Origin: a virus
Length of the DNA stretch: 62,920 nt
Direction: 5' to 3' (one strand)
Virus record (IMG/VR): IMGVR_UViG_3300017783_003723
Location: 1 to 62,920 of that record
Below the pieces are notes generated by a model, which did not search any database, was not told the DNA's origin, and was given only the letters and a program-made list of their open reading frames with translations. Position numbers and translations under genes: made by a program. Positions within the stretch are counted from its first letter, which is position 1. Each line of letters begins with the position of its first letter. Below, in pieces: positions 52,604-60,034 of this stretch.

Positions 52604-52962
52604 TTTGCCATCCGCGAAATCTCTTCTGCTTGTTTCTGGTTTGTTACAGGAACTGCATTGGATTTATGCATTGTCGCTATACCCTTAATTAACGTACCCG
52701 TATAAACCATTTGCTCTTTCTTATGACATGAACCATTCACATCATCTCTACTCTTGTATTTATCACGGTGCTCCAAAGACCTCTGGTGATTTGCAGAAGT
52801 TTTTGGCTTGTATTCAACGAACTCTTTTTTCTTGGGTTTAGCATCTGGATCGATGCCCAGTTTTTTGAGATGCTTACGATGAGCCTCTTCTCTTTCTCGC
52901 CAACCTTTACCTCTAGGCTTCTTTTTGCGGGTTGAAGAGTTGTATGTATGGATTATACGCAT
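52600..52962 (-). CDS. Small basic hypothetical protein, first gene of the long accessory operon
   Basis: 120 aa, Lys/Arg-rich: KKKPRGKGWREREEAHRKHL at the start, KPKTSANHQRSLEHRDKYKSRD in the middle and ATMHKSNAVPVTNQKQAEEI at the end. I recognise this C-terminal phrase from small proteins of T4-like marine phages; no function assigned. Strong basic character suggests nucleic-acid binding. It overlaps the desaturase by four bases and follows the early promoter at 52998 with a leader of about 30 bases. Confidence 0.7.
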   Translation of the reverse strand: MRIIHTYNSSTRKKKPRGKGWREREEAHRKHLKKLGIDPDAKPKKKEFVEYKPKTSANHQRSLEHRDKYKSRDDVNGSCHKKEQMVYTGTLIKGIATMHKSNAVPVTNQKQAEEISRMAK

Positions 52963-52987
52963 ATAGACCTCTCACAGATTGATTCAT

Positions 52988-52995
52988 TATAAATA
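52988..52995 (+). promoter_or_regulatory. T4-type late promoter for the plus-strand secreted-protein operon
   Basis: Exact TATAAATA on the plus strand, about 119 bases before ATG 53115. It lies just downstream of the minus-strand early -10 at 52998-53003, so early and late divergent transcription start from the same few bases. Confidence 0.65.
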
Positions 52996-52997
52996 GC

Positions 52998-53026
52998 ATT
53001 ATACAGTATAACTATAGGAATGTCAA
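52998..53026 (-). promoter_or_regulatory. Consensus sigma70-type early promoter of the long accessory operon
   Basis: Minus strand TTGACA (53026-53021), exactly 17 bases, TATAAT (53003-52998). It precedes the basic 120-aa gene, desaturase, oxygenase and radical SAM array, which follow with overlaps or small gaps for over 20 kb. Confidence 0.9.
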
Positions 53027-53114
53027 GCGGAAGTTGCTCTTAATTATAAGTGATTTGATCAGATTATGGTACAGTTCAGTAAGACTGTAATTAAACTTAT
53101 CTTTAGGAGAGAAC

Positions 53115-54230
53115 ATGAAGCGCGTTCACATAGGCGTTATTTTGGCTGTATCATTGTCGTTGGTTGCGACAATGGCGTTGGCGCAGGACACAACTACCAC
53201 TATTAACAATACGACTGATACCACGTCGGATGTTACTTCCAATAATACCAACACGAACACCAACACAAATACGTCTACCAATACTAACACTAATACCAAC
53301 ACAACCAATTACACTGGTTCGAACACCAATACTAATACTAACACAAATGTTAATACTAGTACGAACAACAGCACCAATACCAACAATAATACAAACACTT
53401 CCACAAACACAAATAACAATAATAACAATAGTACCATAAATAGTACTTCTAGTAACACAAACGTAAATACCAATTCCAATACGAACGTAAATACGAATAC
53501 AAGTACTTCCACAAATACAAATAACAATACTAATGTCAATACGAACAATAGTACGGTAAACAGCACTTCAAATAATAACAACACAAATAATAGTACTGTA
53601 AATTCAACTTCGAATTCTACCTCTAACTCTAATTCTAATGTGAATCAAAGTGTTAATAGTGACAGCACAAGTAATAACACTAACACTAACAACAATAATT
53701 CTACATCGGAATCAACATCCGAAGTAAAGAGCGAGAATACGAATAATAACAGAAACGAAAACATCAACAAGTCAGAGACTACTATCAAGTCTCCTCCACC
53801 TAGTGCAATTGCACCTAGCATTGGTTCATCATACTCACAAGATTTATGTACTACTGGTGTCAGTGGCGCAGTTCAAACACAGATTTTTGGATTGGCGGCT
53901 GGTAAGTCAGTTAGAGATATGAATTGTGAAAGAATCAAACTGTCCAAAACAATGTATGATATGGGCATGAAAGTAGCCGCAGTATCTTTAATGTGTCAAG
54001 ACGAAAGAGTTTGGGAAGCAATGAGAATGGCAGGTACTCCTTGTCCGTTCCAAGGCGAGATTGGTGATGACGCATTAAAAAGATGGCAACAATCACCAGA
54101 AAGAATGCCAGATGGTGTATTCGACAAACAGAATGGAAAGAAACTAGCATCAAACAAAAATATGGAATATAGAGTTTGGGCTAAACAAGATTTCTGTAGA
54201 GAGTATCCTGATGAAGACGTTTGCGAGTAG
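53115..54230 (+). CDS. Secreted Asn/Thr/Ser-repeat protein with conserved C-terminal domain
   Basis: 371 aa, ATG with AGGAGAG upstream. A signal peptide of 23 residues (VHIGVILAVSLSLVATMALA) with AxA cleavage is followed by nearly 200 residues made almost only of Asn, Thr and Ser. The C-terminal part (about 235-371) is ordinary: LCTTGVSGAVQTQIFGLAAG, DMNCERIKLSKTMYDMGMKVAAVSLMC and AGTPCPFQGEIGDDA with six or more Cys likely to form disulfides. I recognise this layout in other T4-like marine phages, function unknown. Late promoter control suggests a virion or lysis-stage product. The end overlaps the next gene by 20 bases. Confidence 0.8.
   Translation: MKRVHIGVILAVSLSLVATMALAQDTTTTINNTTDTTSDVTSNNTNTNTNTNTSTNTNTNTNTTNYTGSNTNTNTNTNVNTSTNNSTNTNNNTNTSTNTNNNNNNSTINSTSSNTNVNTNSNTNVNTNTSTSTNTNNNTNVNTNNSTVNSTSNNNNTNNSTVNSTSNSTSNSNSNVNQSVNSDSTSNNTNTNNNNSTSESTSEVKSENTNNNRNENINKSETTIKSPPPSAIAPSIGSSYSQDLCTTGVSGAVQTQIFGLAAGKSVRDMNCERIKLSKTMYDMGMKVAAVSLMCQDERVWEAMRMAGTPCPFQGEIGDDALKRWQQSPERMPDGVFDKQNGKKLASNKNMEYRVWAKQDFCREYPDEDVCE
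53184..53760 (+). repeat. Low-complexity AAY-ACN repeat tract (Asn/Thr/Ser)
   Basis: Nearly 580 bases of irregular AAC/AAT and ACN/AGT codons with few other codons. Both Asn codons and several Thr codons alternate, so the protein repeat is kept more strictly than the DNA. Confidence 0.85.
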
Positions 54231-56586
54231 TATTTTATTAAGTCTATTACTATTACTGCCTTTACCAGTTTTAGGACAACCAGACTTACTTAGCCCAGGT
54301 GATATGACTCAAGTTATGGATGGTCCGACATTTGATGATAGTACTGTTCATATCAACTTGGGTCACAGCTTTTCATATTACGGAGGAACTTTTACTGACA
54401 CTTGGATGTCCAGTAATGGTTTCTTAATGTTCTATGATCCTACAACGGGTGTAGGTAATAATAGTTACAACAATAGTAGGTGTTGTAACGGGTTAGACTT
54501 AGCTAACAGGGCAAACATAGGATCATACAGCTACATGATTGCTCCATTATGGACTGATCTAATAGACAAAACTATTGGCGCAAATTCTGGTTACTTTTAT
54601 GAAACAAGTGATCAAGGATCTTCATTCTTGTGGTACAATCTTCACGAATATTATAATAACAACACCAACACATTTCAATTAAATCTTCATACTGATAATT
54701 CATTTGATTTCATTTATGATGAAGTTGACATTACCAACCATAGTGTTTTTGTAGGCTTTACTGGAGACGTAACTCAAGACAAAGATGAATTAAATCAATT
54801 AGCATTCGCCACAGCACAAGCTGATTTTGACGAATTCGATATCGACTTTCATGATGAAACTGTGCCTGGTGGTAGAGCGTGGTATGGTAATGACGGTGGT
54901 TACTCTTCAGGACCAGATTGTTCTAATCCATTAAATGACTCATCATGCACTGGATATGCCGCCGCATATTTTGCACAACAATGTACAAATGATCCATTAT
55001 ATGATTCTGGTTGTGATGGATATGATGACGCAGTATTTGATCAAGACTGTATCAACGACCAACAATTTTCTGAATTTTGTCCCGGCTATGTTGACGATAG
55101 CTTTTTTGATGATGAATGGTTACCAGATACTGGACAAGATGATGGTCAAATTACTGGTATGGAAGACAGCGATCCATTTTCCAGTGGTAGTGATGATGGA
55201 ATGGATGACGGATCATCATTTGAAGATAGTTTCGGAGTATCAGAGGAGGAATTTTATGGCTATAATACCGAGACCGAAGATCAATTTGGAGGAAATGCAG
55301 AGGAAGATTTTGGAGCAACAGGGTCCGTATCAAGCTACGGAGAAACATCAGAAGTCTTTCAAGAAAGCGGAATGGATGAAGAAAACTTCGACTTTCAAGC
55401 CGCACCCAATTTTGAATCCACCGAAGATGACTTTCAAGAAGTTGGAACCTATTCAGTGGTAATGATAAGACCAGATGAATTACCTGATACATCAGAACCA
55501 GTAAATGAAGAAATGTCAACAGCAAATGAACCAATAGTAGAAGAGCCATTTTTTGAAGAGCAATTTGAAGAGATTCAAGATTTCGAAAGAAGTTTAGAAG
55601 AGCAATTCGATGAAGAGCGGGCTTTAGAGGAAGAAGAATTGGAGTTGGACAGAGAAATTGATGAAATAAGCCCAGAAGAAGTTGATGAAGAACTAACAGA
55701 AGACCTAGAACCAGTAGAAGCGATTGCAAAAGCACCAAAAGAAACTAGAAAAGGTGGAAACAGAAGCGCAGTAGCACTATCTTTATCAACAACAAGCAAA
55801 TTAATTTCAAATTTAGAGCAAAAATCTTCTAACAGCGCATCAACTAGTGGCGGTAACGGCAATACTGGGACAGGGTCAAGTCAAAATGACGGAAATGTTT
55901 CTAATAATAGACAAAATAACGGTAATGTACAAGATATGAAACAAAATTCCGGTCAATCAAATCAAAATCAACAACAAAATAGCGGTGGATCTTCAGGATC
56001 GCAAAATAACGGCTCAAATCAGTTTGCAGACGGCTCAAATAACGGTTCATCAACGTTTCAAGCGAGCGAAACCGGTAATATTGGTACTCAAGACTACACA
56101 TCAGCCGCAATATTTGGTAGTGATGCTCAAATGTACACAGCAATCACTGGAGAGAGCGGAGGAGACTCAGGTGAGGGAAGTTCCAGTACTCAGATAAGCA
56201 TGAATATAGAGCAAGTTACACAAAACGTTGCTTTGGGCGACTCTGCACCTATAGGATTTGCTATCATCGAACCAGTAACCGATATGCTTATGAATGAAGT
56301 AGTACAAGAGAAGTCTCTAGCCGAAAGAATGGCTAAAGCCAACCGTGAAGCAAAGAAAGAAAAGTCTAACCCTGCCGCAATCGGGCAAACAGCCGCTTTA
56401 GAAATAATAGCGACTGGTGTAGACTTGACATCATACTATAATAATGCAATAACGGAACGTGAAATGGTTTACTTACAAGAACAAGTGTATACGGGAAAGA
56501 CTTTATCAGATAACAACAGAACGATCTATGACCTGACTAAAGAGAATCACGGTACGCTACAACAACTAATAAGGAGTCAATACTAA
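54211..56586 (+). CDS. Secreted nidogen-like protein with Cys repeats and acidic stalk
   Basis: 791 aa. A signal peptide of about 22 residues is followed by a nidogen-like beta domain (HSFSYYGGTFTDTWMSSNGFLMF, MIAPLWTDL, NTFQLNLHTDNSFDFIYDEVDI, VFVGFTGDV; about residues 40-190). Then three short Cys repeats of the form C..D..Y..GC.GY...F.Q.C (230-290), a long Glu/Asp/Phe-rich stretch (300-540), an Asn/Gln/Gly/Ser linker (545-640) and a helical C-terminus. Probably an extracellular adhesin or virion surface fibre. I recognise related phage proteins; function unknown. Stop and next start overlap by one base. Confidence 0.75.
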   Translation: MKTFASSILLSLLLLLPLPVLGQPDLLSPGDMTQVMDGPTFDDSTVHINLGHSFSYYGGTFTDTWMSSNGFLMFYDPTTGVGNNSYNNSRCCNGLDLANRANIGSYSYMIAPLWTDLIDKTIGANSGYFYETSDQGSSFLWYNLHEYYNNNTNTFQLNLHTDNSFDFIYDEVDITNHSVFVGFTGDVTQDKDELNQLAFATAQADFDEFDIDFHDETVPGGRAWYGNDGGYSSGPDCSNPLNDSSCTGYAAAYFAQQCTNDPLYDSGCDGYDDAVFDQDCINDQQFSEFCPGYVDDSFFDDEWLPDTGQDDGQITGMEDSDPFSSGSDDGMDDGSSFEDSFGVSEEEFYGYNTETEDQFGGNAEEDFGATGSVSSYGETSEVFQESGMDEENFDFQAAPNFESTEDDFQEVGTYSVVMIRPDELPDTSEPVNEEMSTANEPIVEEPFFEEQFEEIQDFERSLEEQFDEERALEEEELELDREIDEISPEEVDEELTEDLEPVEAIAKAPKETRKGGNRSAVALSLSTTSKLISNLEQKSSNSASTSGGNGNTGTGSSQNDGNVSNNRQNNGNVQDMKQNSGQSNQNQQQNSGGSSGSQNNGSNQFADGSNNGSSTFQASETGNIGTQDYTSAAIFGSDAQMYTAITGESGGDSGEGSSSTQISMNIEQVTQNVALGDSAPIGFAIIEPVTDMLMNEVVQEKSLAERMAKANREAKKEKSNPAAIGQTAALEIIATGVDLTSYYNNAITEREMVYLQEQVYTGKTLSDNNRTIYDLTKENHGTLQQLIRSQY

Positions 56587-57041
56587 TGGCAGAAATAGAA
56601 ATAGGAGGCGTCAAATTTAAAGGCGGTAGAATGGTAGCAATTGCGATGGCGTTGTCATCTGCGGTTGGTGTTCTATACGGAGGATTTGAGGTCTATAAAG
56701 ATTACATGGACATGAAAGAACAGATACAAGAGTATGTTGCTCCTGATCTGTCAGCAATTAACCAATCAATTGCAGTATTGGAAGAAACTGTAGAGAGTCA
56801 GAATACAATCATTGAAGCATATGAGACTAAGATAGGATCAATGCAGACTAACCAAGATGTTATGAGGGAAAGTATAAATAGAATTGACGGTGATCAAGAC
56901 AGTTTGACAAACGACATCAGAGATTCCGATAAACGTTTGTATGAACTTGAGAGAGACACCGGTAAAGAGTTGATTGATATCCGCAAACAGATAACAGAGC
57001 AGATAGAGATCGCATTAGAAAACCCACTAGCAGGACAATAA
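56586..57041 (+). CDS. Membrane-anchored coiled-coil protein
   Basis: 151 aa. After a short EIEIGGVKFKGG start, a hydrophobic stretch MVAIAMALSSAVGVLYGGF (residues 15-33) could span the membrane; residues about 40-145 form a heptad-rich coiled coil with Gln/Asp/Glu. It resembles a spanin-like or scaffold layout but has no lipobox. One-base overlap with the nidogen-like gene and one-base gap before the next gene show co-expression. Confidence 0.7.
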   Translation: MAEIEIGGVKFKGGRMVAIAMALSSAVGVLYGGFEVYKDYMDMKEQIQEYVAPDLSAINQSIAVLEETVESQNTIIEAYETKIGSMQTNQDVMRESINRIDGDQDSLTNDIRDSDKRLYELERDTGKELIDIRKQITEQIEIALENPLAGQ

Positions 57042-57042
57042 C

Positions 57043-57774
57043 ATGGCTGGAGCCAGTGCAGAAAGACAAGAAAACAAATTTGTTTCATCTATTAACAACC
57101 TTGTTAAAAAGAATGGGGTTGCTATAAAGATCAAAGCTGGTGGCACAACAATTAAGAATGTCACCAAAGCAGATAAGTTTCAAGGAAGACAAGTATCTGG
57201 CTCGGAGCCATATATTGATGTTCAACTAACTTTACATAACGGTAAGAAAGTTGGATTATCTATGAAAGGTCCATCCGCACCATCACTTGCTGGTGGTGGA
57301 CTAAAGGGTATCAATCTAGCAGTTCCGGGACTGGCAGATAGATTTATGAAAGGCGCATTTAAACACCTAGAAAAGAAGATCGAACCGGGTGATAAAGTTC
57401 CTGACGTATATGGTGAAGTTGCTGGAATGTTTAAAGAAAAGATTGTAGTCGGTAATAAAGATATGGGTGGACCTATAGACTTTATGTATATTGGTGCAAT
57501 GGATCCAGTAACCAGATACGATAAGAACACTAACTGTTTAGAATTTACAAATGGTAAATTAACTGAAGCAAAGAAATACGCAAAAGAAAAAAGATTATAT
57601 TTCCGTTTACGTGCAAGGAGGGTTGATCAAGTTTTCGATCCTAACGCCAAAGACTCAAAGGGCATTCCTAAAATCTACAGTAAATCTCCTAGCAGAGGAG
57701 ACAGTGCTGGTAGAATTATGGTAACAGATAGTGTGCCAACAAATGCCAGAGAAAACACAATTACCGTAAGATAA
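57043..57774 (+). CDS. Conserved protein of unknown function, last gene of the plus operon
   Basis: 243 aa with no signal peptide. ASAERQENKFVSSINNLVKKNG at the start and VQLTLHNGKKVGLSMKGPSAPSLAGGGLKGI are striking. ENxFV...N plus DVxL...GKKxxLSMKG is compatible with a PD-(D/E)XK nuclease-like core, but I cannot confirm it. Its stop overlaps the T-run of the terminator of the facing gene. Confidence 0.6.
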   Translation: MAGASAERQENKFVSSINNLVKKNGVAIKIKAGGTTIKNVTKADKFQGRQVSGSEPYIDVQLTLHNGKKVGLSMKGPSAPSLAGGGLKGINLAVPGLADRFMKGAFKHLEKKIEPGDKVPDVYGEVAGMFKEKIVVGNKDMGGPIDFMYIGAMDPVTRYDKNTNCLEFTNGKLTEAKKYAKEKRLYFRLRARRVDQVFDPNAKDSKGIPKIYSKSPSRGDSAGRIMVTDSVPTNARENTITVR

Positions 57775-57797
57775 AAAAAGGGGAGCCGAAGCTCCCC
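57773..57797 (-). terminator. Rho-independent terminator with TTCG loop
   Basis: On the minus strand GGGGAGC-TTCG-GCTCCCC followed by seven T. It ends the 92-aa gene. The stem is the same as in the gp32 terminator. On the plus strand only TTG follows, so its effect on the facing operon is probably weaker. Confidence 0.9.
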
Positions 57798-57826
57798 TTG
57801 TGCTGTAAGTTGGTGCGATAGCTAAA

Positions 57827-58105
57827 TTATGACTTAGCTTGTGCCGCTAGAGCCTGATAACCAGCCGCGATTACAGCACGACTTGGAGTGCCTAATCGAT
57901 ACTTAGATACACCAGCGCGACCGCGCGAGTCTTTCGACCCAGTGTTAAGATAGATAGGATAACCTTTCATTCGTAGGCTAGATACCGTAGCGGTAGGGTT
58001 GCCGACTTGAAAGCGTGATTTCAATTGACCCGCTGAGAGTTCTTCACCTGCTGTGAAGGCTGCCAGTACGCGGTCGGTTTTAGTTGTTACAGTTTGAGTT
58101 GTCAT
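57827..58105 (-). CDS. Small winged-helix-like DNA-binding protein
   Basis: 92 aa. TKTDRVLAAFTAGEELSAGQLKSRFQVGNPTATVSSLRMKG looks like helix-turn-helix with the recognition helix at NPTATVSSLR, then YPIYLNTGSKDSRGRAGVSKYRLGTPSR as wing. I recognise close relatives in marine T4-like phages. It is a one-gene early unit with consensus promoter at 58171, a GGAGAT site and a strong terminator, which suggests an abundant early regulator. Confidence 0.75.
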   Translation of the reverse strand: MTTQTVTTKTDRVLAAFTAGEELSAGQLKSRFQVGNPTATVSSLRMKGYPIYLNTGSKDSRGRAGVSKYRLGTPSRAVIAAGYQALAAQAKS

Positions 58106-58170
58106 AGACGATCTCCGTTTTTCAATAATAAAGTTTAATAGTTAAGTTAAATTTCCAACTTACAATACAC

Positions 58171-58199
58171 ATTATAACAGGTATAAAAGTATTTGTCAA
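58171..58199 (-). promoter_or_regulatory. Consensus sigma70-type early promoter for the winged-helix gene
   Basis: Minus strand TTGACA (58199-58194), 17 bases, TATAAT (58176-58171), with an A-tract (AAAAAAAGGG) upstream. Leader about 60 bases. Confidence 0.9.
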
Positions 58200-58207
58200 C
58201 CCTTTTT

Positions 58208-59146
58208 TTAAGTTATTTTCTCTTCCAGGGTAACTAATTTCATACCGTAGTTATTTACTTTGTTTTCGGGTAATTTTACTCCTTGTTTTACCCTGAGTTT
58301 ATTTTTCTTAAATGGTGAGTAATCAACATAATGATGCCACCTTCCGTAACGCCAAACTACTCTGGCAACATCTGGGTGCATATCTTCCAGCATTTGTGAT
58401 TTATTTATGGTGCCATCAGTGTTGTATCTTTCACCTTTGTCTTTTACTTTCTGAGCAACTTGTTCCTCGCTCAGTCCTTCTTCCATGCCCTCCTTGTGAT
58501 AGAACTCAGTTGAATTACCACCCTTTACAGTTTGTGTGGCAACTTTGCCCTGTAAGAATGCGTTAAATTGGACTGTACAGTCTCCGTCTTTAAGGACTCG
58601 CAAGCAGATGTCCGTATCTTCGTTATATCTACCTCGCCATCTGTGAGAACAATCATTCCTAATAAGAAGGCAAGAGTAAATACGAGTGTTCGCCACAAAA
58701 GGCGGATAACTCTGATTGGGTGCAATAAAAAAGCGGTACTGAGGACCAGCAATATAAAGATTATCGTATCGGTCAAAGAAATCCTCCATTACTCTAAAGA
58801 ACACACTAGAGCCAACACGTATTCTAATGTTATCATTGAATCTATAAAACGATTGTATATTATCGTCTAAGACCCAGTGGGCATCAAATCCGTTTTTCAT
58901 AGAATGGTCCCAACACCAATTGCGGGCTCTACCTGGTCCATCACCATGATTACTAAACGGAAGTGTGAGAAGAGTTGCAGTAGTAATATTAAACTCTTCT
59001 AACGCGGTAACATAGTTATCATAGTCTTGTGGTTCAATCGCAATGTAATGTTGCGTGTCCATCTTATCAAGACTTCTAGAAGTAAACATGGACTCATGTC
59101 TGTTCTTAGATACTATGTAAATAGGATATTGGTTCTCACGATTCAT
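58208..59146 (-). CDS. GT-A glycosyltransferase, TET-associated (TAGT)-like
   Basis: 312 aa. PIYIVSKNRHESMFTSRSLDKM at the start, SNHGDGPGRARNWCWDHS, HWVLDDNIQSF with the acidic Asp-Asp pair for metal/nucleotide binding, LYIAGPQYRFF and RYNEDTDICLRVLKDGDCTVQF make a GT-A pattern that I associate with TAGT-type glycosyltransferases of phages, thought to glycosylate hydroxymethylated DNA bases. No TET/JBP or hydroxymethylase gene is in the window, so a DNA target is inference. Start overlaps the 127-aa gene region by 11 bases. Confidence 0.75.
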   Translation of the reverse strand: MNRENQYPIYIVSKNRHESMFTSRSLDKMDTQHYIAIEPQDYDNYVTALEEFNITTATLLTLPFSNHGDGPGRARNWCWDHSMKNGFDAHWVLDDNIQSFYRFNDNIRIRVGSSVFFRVMEDFFDRYDNLYIAGPQYRFFIAPNQSYPPFVANTRIYSCLLIRNDCSHRWRGRYNEDTDICLRVLKDGDCTVQFNAFLQGKVATQTVKGGNSTEFYHKEGMEEGLSEEQVAQKVKDKGERYNTDGTINKSQMLEDMHPDVARVVWRYGRWHHYVDYSPFKKNKLRVKQGVKLPENKVNNYGMKLVTLEEKIT

Positions 59147-59507
59147 CAGAATCTTCCTGCATCCAACGTAACAAAGAATTTGGTGTAATCGATTGTTTCG
59201 GATACCAAATACTCTTTGTCTTTTTAGTCAAACCAGTTTCTACTAGTTTTGCAAATTCTTGGTAATCTTCTTCATTGCGGAAATGAACATATATGGTCTT
59301 ATGTGGACCAGCATCTTTCTTATGTTCGTATTCTGGCATATCAACCCAATGTTCTTTTACTGGGTTCACACTACCACGTAAATCTTCTTGATCAACACCA
59401 AGAACATCAGATAAAGAAGGAGCCATGTATTCAGTCGCTTTCTTACCTAGAAAGTTTTCATACTCGCCACTTTCTTCTACTTCTGGTTTGGGTGTGTCAT
59501 CTGACAT
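59136..59507 (-). CDS. Small protein coupled to the TAGT-like glycosyltransferase
   Basis: 123 aa from ATG 59507. Acidic N-terminus; the core EHWVDMPEYEHKKDAGPHKTIYVHFRNEEDYQEFAKLVETGL then KTKSIWYPK is a phrase I recall from proteins associated with ParB-like domains in phage DNA-modification loci. Its 3' end overlaps the glycosyltransferase start by 11 bases. Possible partner that presents DNA or regulates the enzyme; not known. Confidence 0.6.
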   Translation of the reverse strand: MSDDTPKPEVEESGEYENFLGKKATEYMAPSLSDVLGVDQEDLRGSVNPVKEHWVDMPEYEHKKDAGPHKTIYVHFRNEEDYQEFAKLVETGLTKKTKSIWYPKQSITPNSLLRWMQEDSDES

Positions 59508-59758
59508 TATAATCTCCACTTGAACATTAATAAAGTGGGCAGTTTAAGCGTCTTGCCCAGGACCCTCAGTGATAACGATTGCCGGTGTTGTGAGAGAGGT
59601 GGCAACCGAAGCATTTTTATAGACATACTTAGGTCTCTATGGTTTAACGTCGGCACTACTTATCTTCGTGGAGACGGAGCAGTTTAAAATGGTACAGGGT
59701 GGAGTCTACTACTCAGGACTACAACCGGGTGTTCTAATGCTATTTATAAACCCATAAC
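59508..59758 (-). other. Unexplained, GC-richer non-coding stretch; possible structured leader RNA
   Basis: About 230 bases between the late promoter at 59741 and the 123-aa gene contain no convincing minus-strand gene. Local inverted repeats are visible, for example TGGGCA...TGCCCA at 59532-59557 and TTGCC...GGCAA around 59579-59606. No tRNA T-loop or known riboswitch consensus recognised. Open frames without good starts exist on both strands. Confidence 0.35.
59741..59748 (-). promoter_or_regulatory. T4-type late promoter upstream of the non-coding leader
   Basis: Exact TATAAATA on the minus strand, about 235 bases before ATG 59507, in a region without long genes. Confidence 0.5.
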
Positions 59759-59857
59759 TTATAAATCTACCTCTAACTCAATAATAGCGGACTGTTCACC
59801 GCGAGTCTTGAGTCTACACAATTCTGGATCTTTTTCAACAATCCAACACAGACACAA
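59759..59857 (-). CDS. Possible 32-aa protein (TTG start)
   Basis: A frame with protein-like composition, CWIVEKDPELCRLKTRGEQ then SAIIELEVDL, ends at 59759. There is no ATG; TTG 59857 is the best start, and the frame stays open about 20 codons further upstream. It may be a remnant of a longer gene or be coupled to the 22-aa ORF. Weak call. Confidence 0.3.
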   Translation of the reverse strand: MCLCWIVEKDPELCRLKTRGEQSAIIELEVDL

Positions 59858-59882
59858 AAGGCATAGGTTTAATACTATACGT

Positions 59883-59951
59883 TTATAGTGTAACGAGAAG
59901 TCCTAAACACGCTACAGCTACTCCGACTTCAAGAATCTCTTCTATATTCAT
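59883..59951 (-). CDS. 22-aa membrane micropeptide
   Basis: ATG 59951 with GGGAG upstream, peptide MNIEEILEVGVAVACLGLLVTL. An acidic start and a 14-residue hydrophobic run suit a tiny membrane peptide. A near-consensus early promoter lies 27 bases upstream, giving a short leader. Such peptides in early phage regions often act on host membranes or enzymes, but nothing specific is known here. Confidence 0.45.
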   Translation of the reverse strand: MNIEEILEVGVAVACLGLLVTL

Positions 59952-59977
59952 TTTGCGTCTCCCTATTGTTATATGCC

Positions 59978-60006
59978 ATTATAACTTAAACAGTTTTAAA
60001 AGTCAA
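59978..60006 (-). promoter_or_regulatory. Near-consensus sigma70-type early promoter
   Basis: Minus strand TTGACT, 17-base spacer, TATAAT (59983-59978). It sits between the 218-aa secreted protein gene and the 22-aa ORF and fits the set of four consensus promoters. Confidence 0.75.
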
Positions 60007-60034
60007 GTGGCAATCGTATTTATCGTCAAAAAAA

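Noticed and set aside
53309-53584. Val/Leu/Phe-rich frame opposite the Asn/Thr repeat
   Set aside because: It is the complement of the AAY/ACN repeat and has no independent support.
53184-53760. CRISPR-like or tandem DNA repeat
   Set aside because: The periodicity is at codon level in a signal-peptide protein with irregular units; there are no constant repeats with unique spacers.
55151-55738. Leu-rich minus frame opposite the acidic stalk of the nidogen-like gene
   Set aside because: Glu-rich coding DNA yields such Leu/Phe/Ser antisense frames; no promoter or start site.
59520-59700. Plus-strand frame of about 60 codons in the non-coding leader region
   Set aside because: It lacks an ATG and a ribosome-binding site, and no plus-strand promoter is visible; both strands are open here by chance or because of RNA structure.
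59521-59760. tRNA or glutamine-type riboswitch
   Set aside because: I looked for a T-loop/acceptor pair and for the known phage glutamine-riboswitch core and found neither.
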